This document shows, piece after piece, positions 1 through 12,800 of a stretch of 64,000 nt of DNA. This DNA is from Amaranthus tricolor (Eukaryota > Streptophyta > Magnoliopsida > Caryophyllales > Amaranthaceae). The first letter of the stretch is position 1, and the number at the start of each line of letters is the position of its first letter. The DNA lies in NCBI RefSeq assembly GCF_026212465.1, contig NC_080060.1:14319513-14383512 (forward strand), given 5' to 3'. The notes beneath the pieces were generated by a model, which saw nothing but the letters and a program-made list of their open reading frames with translations, was not told the origin of the DNA and did no database searches. The position numbers and the translations under genes are program-made.

Positions 1-1836
1 GAGGTTTATGAACAGGTTAAGGGAGTTGAGACTGTATTTGGTAAAACAAGGCAAGTGCAAGGGGGTGAAGACCGATTATGGAAAAAAGAATCAATCTTTT
101 GGAAGCTTGCATATTGGAGAGATCTATAGGTTAGGCATTGTCTTGACGTTATGCATATAGAGAAAAATGTATGCGATGCCATACTCGGGACTCTCATGAA
201 CATTCCGGGTAAGACAAAGGATGCTAGGGCCGTGCGAGATTTGTATGAATGTAAGGGTCTTCGTCCGGAGTTTTGGGCACATGTTAAGGTGAGTAAGAAA
301 TGAAATAGAGCTGATGAAGTTGGTGGCAGTAACAAGAGAAAGGGCGGTAAGAAGAAGATGAGTAATGACAAAGTTTATTTGCTTCCAGCTTGCTACACAT
401 TGTCCAAAGCAGAGAATTAGGCATTTTGTGAGTCTTTGTTTGGCATTAAGGTTCCGTCTAGGTACTCATCCAACATGAATAGATTTGTGTGCCTAAATGG
501 TGAGCTGAAGTTGGGAAGCATGAAATCTCACGATTGCCATGTAATGATGCAAGTGTTCTTATCAATTGCAATCCGTGGAATATTGCCAAAACATGTGAGA
601 TATGCTATTACTGAGCTATGCGCGTTCTTCAACACAATTTGTAGTATAGTTCTTGATCCCTTTAAACTTGATGCTCTTCAACTCGACGTGATTGTAACTT
701 TATGCAAGTTTGAGATATATTTTCCACCTTCTTTATTTGACATAATGGTTCATCTTATTGTCCATCTCGTTCGTGAGATCAAGCTTTTGGGTCCAGTTTT
801 TTTATGTTATCCTTTTGAAAGACACATGGGTGTTTTACAAAACAAGGTGAGGAATCCAGCACAACCCGAAGGGAGTATGATTCAAGGCACTGTGAGCGAT
901 GAGATTAGTAGCTTTATAGCCGAGTATTTGGCCATGGCAAAGCCTATTGGACTTCCCACCTCTAGACATGAAGGAAGGCTTGAGGGAAAAGGAACAATTG
1001 GCTCCAAATCGGTCACACCTCCTCGAGACAACCTTCTACAAGCACACTTGTATGTGTTGCATCATATTCCGGAAGTTCATCCTCTTTTGAGTGAGCATTA
1101 CTATATATTGCGCGCAAAACATCCTTTTAAAGGGGATAGGGCATTGATGCAGTTGCATAACAAGGCGTTTATTAATTGGTTTCATAATCGAGTAATATGC
1201 GAAGAACTCAAGGGTGTATCCGAAATTGTTAAGTGGTTAGCTTTAGGTCCGCGTGATGATGTCAACAAATATGAGGGCTACGATGTCAATGGCTTCGCAT
1301 TTTGGACTGAGGGTCAAGAAAAGAACTCATCTTATCTACAGAATAGTGGGGTTTCTATTTTGGCGTCATCTACATTTTACGCGAATGCGAAGGATCAAGC
1401 GCCGATTGATGCTAAATTGGTATACTACGGGCAAGTACATGAAATATGGGAGCTTGACTACTCTACTTTCAATATTGGTCTTTTCAAATGTAAGTGGGTA
1501 GATAATAATCGACGATGAATAAAAAATGACGATCGTTGTGGATTCATTCTTGTAGACTTAGCTTGTTTGCGTGATAGTGAGGAACCATTCATATTGGCCA
1601 CATAAGCCAAGCAAGTATTCTACATTGTAGACCCGTCTGATAAAAAATGGTCTACTGTTGTACCGGGAAAAAGAAGCATCCTTTGTATAGGTGATGTTGA
1701 GGATGAGGAAGAATATAAAGCTTTTGAAGACTTCCCTCCTTTTATCAATCCAAAATCAGTGGATCAAGATGATGTAGATGATGTAGATGTTGGTTATATG
1801 CGTGTAGATCACACGGAAGGAATACATTTGAATTAA
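1..1836 (+). pseudogene. CACTA transposase (TNP2-like), copy A, 5'-truncated by window edge, multiple stops
   Basis: The transposase would bind and cut CACTA element ends in the nucleus. The visible part begins near the end of the Transposase_21 region and includes the VRHCLDVMHIEKNV signature near 135-175. The DUF4218 region follows (about 436-1000, with SSNMNRF, KSHDCH and HLVREI) and then the DUF4216 region (about 1230-1520, with YEGYDVNG, FYANAKDQ and FKCKWVDNN). It ends at TAA 1834-1836 after an acidic tail. In-frame stops lie in the VRHC segment (TAG about 127), after SKK (TGA about 301), before the FCESL segment (TAG about 418), after WVDNNRR (TGA 1516) and at 1602 (TAA). The first four are also in copy B. 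The longest open stretch is 436-1518 (360 aa). This copy cannot encode a full transposase. Confidence 0.9.
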
Positions 1837-1848
1837 GTGATTCACAAG

Positions 1849-2051
1849 GTATGAATTATAAGCTTTTAAAAGTTTTCTTTGGCACTTTCGCGCATAAAGT
1901 AGCTCAAACTTGGTTTGTTTTGCATGAAACTTTGCACACAACACTATTTATTATATATTATTGTGTTGAACGTATTAGAATTGTAAATCATAGTCATATT
2001 CTTAATATTACTTAGCTTATGTTCTAATATATTTCTATTCATACTCTTTCA
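1849..2051 (+). repeat. Intron of CACTA copy A containing one degenerate satellite monomer
   Basis: Between the transposase stop and the second gene there is a probable intron, with a donor at about 1849 (AG|GTATGAAT) and an acceptor ending at 2052 (CTTTCAG). From about 1868 to 2015 it matches the ~169-bp satellite monomer, including GCGCATAAAGTAGCTCAAAC, the TATTATTGTGTTGAA box and AATCATAGTCATAT. It is more diverged from the consensus than monomers in the main array. The same single copy is present at the mirror position in copy B (about 22018-22180). Confidence 0.72.
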
Positions 2052-2065
2052 GGTACTGATATACA

Positions 2066-3662
2066 ATGCATCTATTCAGAGACGAAATTGTTCCCGAGAT
2101 TGAGACCTCGAATAATGAGCATCGTAGTTACGACAGTGAAAATGACTAAATTGTGAGATACGAGCGTATGGCTGAAGACACTCCACCAATTGACAATGAT
2201 TTTGAGACTGAAGACGACCCACTAATAATGGATGCTCCTAGAACTAGTAAGAAAAGAAAAGGGCGAGGTACATTACCCCCATAGCACCCCAGCCCATTAC
2301 TACCCCTGAAGGGGAAAACCCCACACCGGAGACCATAAACTCCGTTGCTCAAAATCCGGAGCCAGTGCTACAGGTACATAGTTTTTAAATATATAAGCAC
2401 TTATTAATTTAAATTGTAACGCGTTTTAATATTTTATTATGATGCTTATTATACTAAACGACACAATTTTCAGGAGGCGACTCCTTGTTCTCTTTTGCTG
2501 CCCCAGTTAGGTGTTGCTAGTGATGGGGACTTAACTGAGGTTGCATATGGTGTGGCCCAGCACCCCAAAGAAGGCCAAACAGTGCATTCGATGCCTGTTA
2601 CAAGTGGCCACATCAGTGTGACCGTGGAAACTATTCTAAAGGGGTTTGAAAATTTCTCACTCCCCGTTCCAATGCCAGAATGGAGCCTTGAGAAACTATC
2701 AAACGCCTTAAGTAGTTTTGTCACATGGCCATATGCTTGGGTCCGATTCACTAACATGGTAAGAATCATTCGTACCTCATTTATTTTTATTTTTTTGATT
2801 GTATGCTTACACTAATTTAATTGTATAAATTCAAATAGCAAAAGAGTCCAAAGGGATCTTAGAGAGAGATCGGTTCCTCAGCAAAGGTTTCGACTGGGTC
2901 AAAGTCGATACCAAGCACTCCAATTTTGACTGATGCGGAAATAAAAGATCTCTCTCAAGATTGCAAATGGCTGCACACTTGTGCATCTCGCATAAGTGAG
3001 GAGGACCCAATCATTCTAAACCTGCAGAAGGACCAATTCTGCTTTTTAGAGAACACATATGTAATTATTAGTCCTAGTGACATTGGGCAATTTTTGAGAG
3101 GATAGATGTTAAACGTAGCTCTTATCCATGTTTACATGAGGTGATGTTCATTATCTTACATGTTAGGCATTGTTGTTTAATTCTTTTAATAATCGAATTA
3201 CTGACAAAATTTTCTTATTCGTGAGTTTAGTACGGTTTACGAGGAGCTAAATTTTTGCGAACCTCCAATAAAATTTGGATAGTTATGTCCTGAGTCGATT
3301 TCGGGTACTAAATGTGTAAATAATCCAAATGACGTCAGAGAATACATTGAGACTTCTTTGACTAATTCCCTTGCATCTAAACACACGTTCATTCTGGCTC
3401 CATATGTGGAAGAGTAAGTTTTATTTTTGAAATTGAACTTATCTTTTGATTTTTAAGTTCACATAATCTCTAATATGTTGATTTTAACTTTGCGTTTGTA
3501 GTTTACGTTCGATACTTTTGGTCATTTGTCCTTTAACAAACACTGTGCACAGTCTTCGACTCATTACAAAAACCTCAAAGCCCGCCTCGCAACACAAAAT
3601 TCAAAGCATTGTTGAATGCGTACGTAATATTAACTATTTTACCAATTTGATTTAATTAAGTG

Positions 3663-3736
<74 letters not shown>

Positions 3737-3832
3737 TTACTTTTCCCACACGTTTCAGCACAATGAAAAAAGTGCGTGGACAGATGGGATCTACATCCAG
3801 AGCCACATTTCCGAAATGGACAACAAAAAAAG
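2066..3832 (+). pseudogene. Second CACTA gene, copy A: DUF8039-like plus Ulp1/C48-like protease, multi-exon, broken
   Basis: A multi-exon gene read from GT/AG boundaries: exons about 2066-2373, 2474-2758, 2839-3140, 3231-3413, 3502-3619 and 3759-3832. Exon 2474-2758 is open and resembles DUF8039, with VASDGDLTEVAYG, LPVPMPEW and FVTWPYAWV. Later exons resemble a Ulp1/C48 SUMO-protease fold: SPSDIGQFLRG, MLNVALIHVYM, LLVICPLTNTVH, then DSL in a shifted frame, then KWTTKK. Defects seen are an in-frame TGA near 2147, a stop in exon 2839-3140 (TAG about 2860), a stop after QFLRG (TAG 3103), a one-base frame change between LLVICP and DSL, and R-S where the catalytic His-Trp pair normally lies. The exon carrying the catalytic Cys would lie beyond the satellite array and is not in the window. 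Ulp1-like genes are known passengers of plant DNA transposons. Exon edges are my reading. Confidence 0.72.
3662..3734. repeat. (AT)n microsatellite, about 73 bp
   Basis: A pure AT dinucleotide run inside the intron before the last visible exon of the second CACTA gene. The equivalent intron of copy B carries a run of about 460 bp. Confidence 0.95.
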
Positions 3833-3841
3833 GTACACAAA

Positions 3842-6800
3842 TTCGATTTTATGGGTTTTTAAACTTTTTTTGGACTTTCGCGCATAAAGTAGCTCAAACT
3901 TGGTTTGATTTTCACGAAACTTGGAAATCAAAACTATTTAGTACATATTATTGTGTTGAAGTGGTTAGAATTGAAAATCATTGTCATATGCTAGAAATTA
4001 CGTGTTAAGTTGCGATTTTAAGGGTTTTTAAGCGTTTTTGGCACTTTTACGCATAAAGTAGCTCAAACTTGGTTTGTTTTGCACGAAACTTGGCACACAA
4101 CACTATTTGGTATAAAATATTGTGTTGAAGTGGTTAGAATTAAAAATCATAGTCATATGCTAGAAATTACGTGTTAAGTTGCGATTTTAAGGGTTTTTAA
4201 GCGTTTTTGGCACTTTTGCGCATAAAGTAGCTCAAGCATGGTTTGTTTTGCATGAAACTTGGAACACAACACTATTTGGTAAACATTATTGTGTTGAAGT
4301 GGTTAGAATTGAAAATCATAGTCATATGCTAGAAATTACGTGTTAAGTTGCGATTTTAAGGGTTTTTAAGTGTTTTTGGCACTTTTGCGCATAAAGTAGC
4401 TCAAACTTGATTTGTTTTGCACTAAACTTGGCACACAACACTATTTGGTATATATTATTGTATTGAAGTGGATAGAATTGAAAATCATAGTCATATGTTC
4501 GAAATTACGTGATAAGTTGAAATTTTGAGGGTTTATAAGCGGTTTTGGCACTTTTGCGCATAAAGTACCTCAAACTTGGTTTCATTTGCACGAAACAAGG
4601 CACACAATACTCTATAGTATATGTTATTGTATTGAAGTGGTTAGAATTGAAAATCATTGTCATACGCTAGAAATTACGTGTTAAGTTGCGATTTTAAGAG
4701 TTTATAAGCATTTTGGCACTTTTGCGCATAAAGTAGCTCAATCTTGGTTTGTTTTGCACGAAACTTTGCACACAACACTATTTGGTATAAATTATTGTGT
4801 TGAAGTGGTTAGAATTAAAAATCATAGTCATATGCTAGAAATTACGTGTTAAGTTGCGATTTTAAGGGTTTTTAAGCGTTTTTGGCACTTTTACGCATAA
4901 AGTAGCTCAAACTTGGTTTGTTGTGCACGAAACTTGGCACACAAAACTATTTGGTATATATTATTGTGTTGAAGTGGTTAGAATTGAAAATCATAGTCAT
5001 ATGCTAGAAATTACGTGTTAAGTTGCGAATTTAAGGGTTTTTTTAGAGTTTTTTGGCACTTTTGCGCATAAAGTAGTTCAAACTTGTTTTGTTTTGTACG
5101 AAATTTGACACACAACACCATTTCGTATATAATATTGTGTTGAAGTTTTTAGAATTGAAAATCATAGTCATATGCTAGAAATCACGTGTTAAGTTGCGAT
5201 TTTAAGGGTTTTTAATCGTTTTTGGTACTTTTGCGCATAAAGTAGCTCAAACTTGGTTTGATTTGCACGAAACATGGCACACAACACTATTTAGTATATA
5301 TTATTGTGTTGAAGTGGTTAGAATTTAAAATTATTGCCATATGCTAGAAATTACGTGTTAAGTTGCGATTTTAAGGGTTTTTAAGCGGTTTTGGCACTGT
5401 TGCGCATCCAGTAGCTCAAACTTGATTTAATTTGCACGAAACATGGCACACAATACTATTTAGTATATGTTATTGTGTTGAAGTGGTTAGAATTGAAAAT
5501 CATTGTCATACGCAAGAAATTACGTGTTAAGTTGCGATTTTAAGAGTTCAAAAGCATTTTGGCACTTTTGCGCATAAAGTAGCTCAAACTTGGTTTGATT
5601 TGCACGAAACATGGCACAGAATACTATTTAGTATATGTTATTGTTTTGAAGTGGTTAGAATTTAAAATCAATGTCATACGCTAGAAATTACGTGTTAAGT
5701 TGCGATTTTAAGGGTTTTAAAGAGTTTTTGGCACTTTTGCGCATAAAGTAGCTCAAACTTGGTTTGTTTTGCACAACACTTGGCACACAAAACTATTTGG
5801 TATATATTATTGTGTTGAAGTGGTTAGAATTGAAAATCATAGTCATATGCTAGAAATTACGTGTTAAGTGGCGATTTTATGGGTTTTTAAGCGTTTTTGG
5901 CACTTTTGCTCATAAAGTAGCTCAAACTTAGTTTGTTTTGCACGAAACTTGGCACACAACACTATTTGGTATATATTATTGTCTTGAAGTTGTTAGAATT
6001 CAAAATCATAGTCATATGCCAGAAATTACGTGTTAAGTTTCGATTTTAAGGGTTTTAAAGCGGTTTTGGCACTTTTGCGCATAAAGTAGCTCAAACTTGG
6101 TTTAATTTGCACAAAACATGGCACACAATACTATTTAGTATATGTTATTGTGTTGAAGTGGTTAGAATTGAAAATCTTTGTCATACGCAAGAAATTACGT
6201 GTTAAGTTGCGATTTTAAGAGTTCATAAGCATTTTGGCACTTTGGCGCATAAAGTAGCTCAATCTTGGTTTGTTTTGCACGAAACTTTGAACACAACACT
6301 AATTGGTATATATTATTGTGTTGAAGTGGTTAGAATTGAAAATCATAGTCATATGCTAGTAATTACGTGTTAAGTTTGGAATTTAAGGGTTTTTTTTTTT
6401 GTGTTTTTTGGCACTTTTGCGCTTAAAGTAGCTCAAACTTGTTTTGTTTTGTACGAAACTTGGCACACAACATTATTCATATATAATATTGTGTTGAAGT
6501 TGTTAGAATTGAAAATCATAGTCATATGCTAGAAATTACGTGTTAAGTTGCGATTTTAAGGGTTTTTAAGCGTTTTTGGCACTTTTGGTCATAAAGTAGC
6601 TCAAACTTGGTTTGTTTTGCACAAAACTTGGCACACAACACTATTTAGTATATATTATTGTGTTGAAGTGGTTAGAATTTAAAATTATTGCCATATGCTT
6701 GAAATTACGTGTTAAGTTGCGATTTTAAGGGTTTTAAAGCACTTTTGGCAGTTTTGCGCATAAAGTAGCTCAAACTTGGTTTGTTTTGCACGAAACATGG

Positions 6801-9800
6801 AACACAACACTATTTGGTAAATATTATTGTGTTGAAGTGGTTAAAATTGAAAATCATAGTCATATGCTAGAAATTACGTGTTAAGTTGCGATTTTAAGGG
6901 TTTTAAAGCGGTTTTGGCACTTTTGCGCATAAAGTAGCTCAAACTTGGTTTAATTTGTACGAAACATGGCACACAATACTATTTAGTATATGTTATTGTG
7001 TTGAAGTGGTTAAAATTGAAATCTTTGTCATACGCAAGAAATTACGTGTTATGTTGCGATTTTAAGAGTTCATAAGCATTTTGGCACGTTTAGTATATGT
7101 TATTTTGCACGAAACATGGTTTGATTTGCACGAAACATGGCACACAATACTATTTAGTATATGTTATTTTTTTGAAGTGGTTAATATTTAAAATCAATGA
7201 CATACGCTAGAAATTACGTGTTAAGTTGCGATTTTTAGGGTTTTTAAGCGTTTTTGGCACTTTTGTGCATAAATGAGCTCAAACTTGGTTTGATTTGCAC
7301 GAAACATTGCACACAATACTATTTAGTATATGTTATTTTTTTGAAGTGGTTAGAATATAAAATCAATGTCATACACTAGAAATTACGTGTTAAGTTGCGA
7401 TTTTAAGGGTTTTAAAGAGTTTTTGGCACTTTTGCGCATAAAATAGCTAAAACTTGGTTTGTTTTGCACGACACTTGGCACACAAAACTATTTGGTATAT
7501 ATTATTGTGTTGAAGTGGTTAGAATTGAAAATCATAGTCATATGCTAGAAATTACGTGTTAAGTGGTGATTTTAAGGGTTTTTAAACGTTTTTGGCACTT
7601 TTGCTCATAAAGTAGCTCAAACTTAGTTTGTTTTGCACGAAACTTGGCACACAACACTATTTGGTGTATATTATTGTCTTGAAGTTGTTAGAATTCAAAA
7701 TCATAGTCATATGCTAGAAATTACGTGTTAAGTTGCAATTTTAAGGGTTTTGAAGCGGTTTTGGCACTTTTGCGCATAAAGTAGCTCAAACTTGGATTAA
7801 TTTGCACGAAACATGGCACACAATACTATTTAGTATATGTTATTGTGTTGAAGTGGTTATAATTGAAAATCTTTGTCATACGCAAGAAATTACGTGTTAT
7901 GTTGCGATTTTAAGAGTTCATAAGCATTTTGGCACTTTGGCGTATAAAGTAGCTCAATCTTGGTTTGTTTTGCACGAAACTTTGAACACAACACTAATTG
8001 GTATATATTATTGTGTTGAAGTGGTTAGAATTGAAAATCATAGTCATATGCTAGTAATTACGTGTTAAGTTTGGAATTTAAGGGTTTTTTTTTTTTGTGT
8101 TTTTTGGCACTTTTGCGCTTAAAGTAGCTCAAACTTGTTTTGTTTTGTACGAAACTTGGCACACAACATTATTCATATATAATATTGTGTTGAAGTTGTT
8201 AGAATTGAAAATCATAGTCATATGCTAGAAATTACGTGTTAAGTTGCGATTTTAAGGGTTTTTAAGCGTTTTTGGCACTTTTGGTCATAAAGTAGCTCAA
8301 ACTTGGTTTGTTTTGCACAAAACTTGGCACACAACACTATTTAGTATATATTATTGTGTTGAAGTGGTTAGAATTTAAAATTATTGCCATATGCTTGAAA
8401 TTACGTGTTAAGTTGCGATTTTAAGGGTTTTAAAGCACTTTTGGCAGTTTTGCGCATAAAGTAGCTCAAACTTGGTTTGTTTTGCACAACACTTGGCACA
8501 CAAAACTATTTGGTATATATTATTGTGTTGAAGTGGTTAGAATTGAAAATCATAGTCATATGCTAGAAATTACGTGTTAAGTGGCGATTTTATGGGTTTT
8601 TAAGCGTTTTTGGCACTTTTGCTCATAAAGTAGCTCAAACTTAGTTTGTTTTGCACGAAACTTGGCACACAACACTATTTGGTATATATTATTGTCTTGA
8701 AGTTGTTAGAATTCAAAATCATAGTCATATGCCAGAAATTACGTGTTAAGTTTCGATTTTAAGGGTTTTAAAGCGGTTTTGGCACTTTTGCGCATAAAGA
8801 AGCTCAAACTTGGTTTAATTTGCACGAAACATGGCACACAATACTATTTAGTATATGTTATTGTGCTGAAGTGGTTAGAATTGAAAATCTTTGTCATACG
8901 CAAGAAATTACGTGTTAAGTTGCGATTTTAAGAGTTCATAAGCATTTTGGCACTTTGGCGCATAAAGTAGCTCAATCTTGGTTTGTTTTGCACGAAACTT
9001 TGAACACAACACTAATTGGTATATATTATTGTGTTGAAGTGGTTAGAATTGAAAATCATAGTCATATGCTAGTAATTACGTGTTAAGTTTGGAATTTAAG
9101 GGTTTTTTTTTTTTTGTGTTTTTTGGCACTTTTGCGCTTAAAGTAGCTCAAACTTGTTTTGTTTTGTACGAAACTTGGCACACAACATTATTCATATATA
9201 ATATTGTGTTGAAGTTGTTAGAATTGAAAATCATAGTCATATGCTAGAAATTACGTGTTAAGTTGCGATTTTAAGGGTTTTTAAGCGTTTTTGGCACTTT
9301 TGGTCATAAAGTAGCTCAAACTTGGTTTGTTTTGCACAAAACTTGGCACACAACACTATTTAGTATATATTATTGTGTTGAAGTAGTTAGAATTTAAAAT
9401 TATTGCCATATGCTTGAAATTACGTGTTAAGTTGCGATTTTAAGGGTTTTAAAGCACTTTTGGCAGTTTTGCGCATAAAGTAGCTCAAACTTGGTTTGTT
9501 TTGCACGAAACATGGAACACAACACTATTTGGTAAATATTATTGTGTTGAAGTGGTTAAAATTGAAAATCATAGTCATATGCTAGAAATTACGTGTTAAG
9601 TTGCGATTTTTAGGGTTTTAAAGCGGTTTTGGCACTTTTGCGCATAAAGTAGCTCAAACTTGGTTTAATTTGTACGAAACATGGCACACAATACTATTTA
9701 GTATATGTTATTGTGTTGAAGTGGTTAAAATTGAAATCTTTGTCATACGCAAGAAATTACGTGTTATGTTGCGATTTTAAGAGTTCATAAGCATTTTGGC

Positions 9801-12800
9801 ACGTTTAGTATATGTTATTTTGCACGAAACATGGTTTGATTTGCACGAAACATGGCACACAATACTATTTAGTATATGTTATTTTTTTGAAGTGGTTAAT
9901 ATTTAAAATCAATGACATACGCTAGAAATTACGTGTTAAGTTGCGATTTTTAGGGTTTTTAAGCGTTTTTGGCACTTTTGTGCATAAATGAGCTCAAACT
10001 TGGTTTGATTTGCACGAAACATTGCACACAATACTATTTAGTATATGTTATTTTTTTGAAGTGGTTAGAATATAAAACCAATGTCATACACTAGAAATTA
10101 CGTGTTAAGTTGCGATTTTAAGGGTTTTTAAGAGTTTTTGGCACTTTTGCGCATAAAATAGCTAAAACTTGGTTTGTTTTGCACGACACTTGGCACACAA
10201 AACTATTTGGTATATATTATTGTGTTGAAGTGGTTAGAATTGAAAATCATAGTCATATGCTAGAAATTACGTGTTAAGTGGTGATTTTAAGGGTTTTTAA
10301 ACGTTTTTGGCACTTTTGCTCATAAAGTAGCTCAAACTTAGTTTGTTTTGCACGAAACTTGGCACACAACACTATTTGGTATATATTATTGTCTTGAAGT
10401 TGTTAGAATTCAAAATCATAGTCATATGCTAGAAATTACGTGTTAAGTTGCAATTTTAAGGGTTTTGAAGCGGTTTTGGCACTTTTGCGCATAAAGTAGC
10501 TCAAACTTGGATTAATTTGCACGAAACATGGCACACAATACTATTTAGTATATGTTATTGTGTTGAAGTGGTTATAATTGAAAATCTTTGTCATACGCAA
10601 GAAATTACGTGTTATGTTGCGATTTTAAGAGTTCATAAGCATTTTGGCACTTTGGCGTATAAAGTAGCTCAATCTTGGTTTGTTTTGCACGAAACTTTGA
10701 ACACAACACTAATTGGTATATATTATTGTGTTGAAGTGGTTAGAATTGAAAATCATAGTCATATGCTAGTAATTACGTGTTAAGTTTGGAATTTAAGGGT
10801 TTTTTTTTTTTGTGTTTTTTGGCACTTTTGCGCTTAAAGTAGCTCAAACTTGTTTTGTTTTGTACGAAACTTGGCACACAACATTATTCATATATAATAT
10901 TGTGTTGAAGTTGTTAGAATTGAAAATCATAGTCATATGCTAGAAATTACGTGTTAAGTTGCGATTTTAAGGGTTTTTAAGCGTTTTTGGCACTTTTGGT
11001 CATAAAGTAGCTCAAACTTGGTTTGTTTTGCACAAAACTTGGCACACAACACTATTTAGTATATATTATTGTGTTGAAGTGGTTAGAATTTAAAATTATT
11101 GCCATATGCTTGAAATTACGTGTTAAGTTGCGATTTTAAGGGTTTTAAAGCACTTTTGGCAGTTTTGCGCATAAAGTAGCTCAAACTTGGTTTGTTTTGC
11201 ACAACACTTGGCACACAAAACTATTTGGTATATATTATTGTGTTGAAGTGGTTAGAATTGAAAATCATAGTCATATGCTAGAAATTACGTGTTAAGTGGC
11301 GATTTTATGGGTTTTTAAGCGTTTTTGGCACTTTTGCTCATAAAGTAGCTCAAACTTAGTTTGTTTTGCACGAAACTTGGCACACAACACTATTTGGTAT
11401 ATATTATTGTCTTGAAGTTGTTAGAATTCAAAATCATAGTCATATGCCAGAAATTACGTGTTAAGTTTCGATTTTAAGGGTTTTAAAGCGGTTTTGGCAC
11501 TTTTGCGCATAAAGAAGCTCAAACTTGGTTTAATTTGCACGAAACATGGCACACAATACTATTTAGTATATGTTATTGTGCTGAAGTGGTTAGAATTGAA
11601 AATCTTTGTCATACGCAAGAAATTACGTGTTAAGTTGCGATTTTAAGAGTTCATAAGCATTTTGGCACTTTGGCGCATAAAGTAGCTCAATCTTGGTTTG
11701 TTTTGCACGAAACTTTGAACACAACACTAATTGGTATATATTATTGTGTTGAAGTGGTTAGAATTGAAAATCATAGTCATATGCTAGTAATTACGTGTTA
11801 AGTTTGGAATTTAAGGGTTTTTTTTTTTGTGTTTTTTGGCACTTTTGCGCTTAAAGTAGCTCAAACTTGTTTTGTTTTGTACGAAACTTGGCACACAACA
11901 TTATTCATATATAATATTGTGTTGAAGTTGTTAGAATTGAAAATCATAGTCATATGCTAGAAATTACGTGTTAAGTTGCGATTTTAAGGGTTTTTAAGCG
12001 TTTTTGGCACTTTTGGTCATAAAGTAGCTCAAACTTGGTTTGTTTTGCACAAAACTTGGCACACAACACTATTTAGTATATATTATTGTGTTGAAGTAGT
12101 TAGAATTTAAAATTATTGCCATATGCTTGAAATTACGTGTTAAGTTGCGATTTTAAGGGTTTTAAAGCACTTTTGGCAGTTTTGCGCATAAAGTAGCTCA
12201 AACTTGGTTTGTTTTGCACGAAACATGGAACACAACACTATTTGGTAAATATTATTGTGTTGAAGTGGTTAAAATTGAAAATCATAGTCATATGCTAGAA
12301 ATTACGTGTTAAGTTGCGATTTTTAGGGTTTTAAAGCGGTTTTGGCACTTTTGCGCATAAAGTAGCTCAAACTTGGTTTAATTTGTACGAAACATGGCAC
12401 ACAATACTATTTAGTATATGTTATTGTGTTGAAGTGGTTAAAATTGAAATCTTTGTCATACGTAAGAAATTACGTGTTATGTTGCGATTTTAAGAGTTCA
12501 TAAGCATTTTGGCACGTTTAGTATATGTTATTTTGCACGAAACATGGTTTGATTTGCACGAAACATGGCACACAATACTATTTAGTATATGTTATTTTTT
12601 TGAAGTGGTTAATATTTAAAATCAATGACATACGCTAGAAATTACGTGTTAAGTTGCGATTTTTAGGGTTTTTAAGCGTTTTTGGCACTTTTGTGCATAA
12701 ATGAGCTCAAACTTGGTTTGATTTGCACGAAACATTGCACACAATACTATTTAGTATATGTTATTTTTTTGAAGTGGTTAGAATATAAAATCAATGTCAT

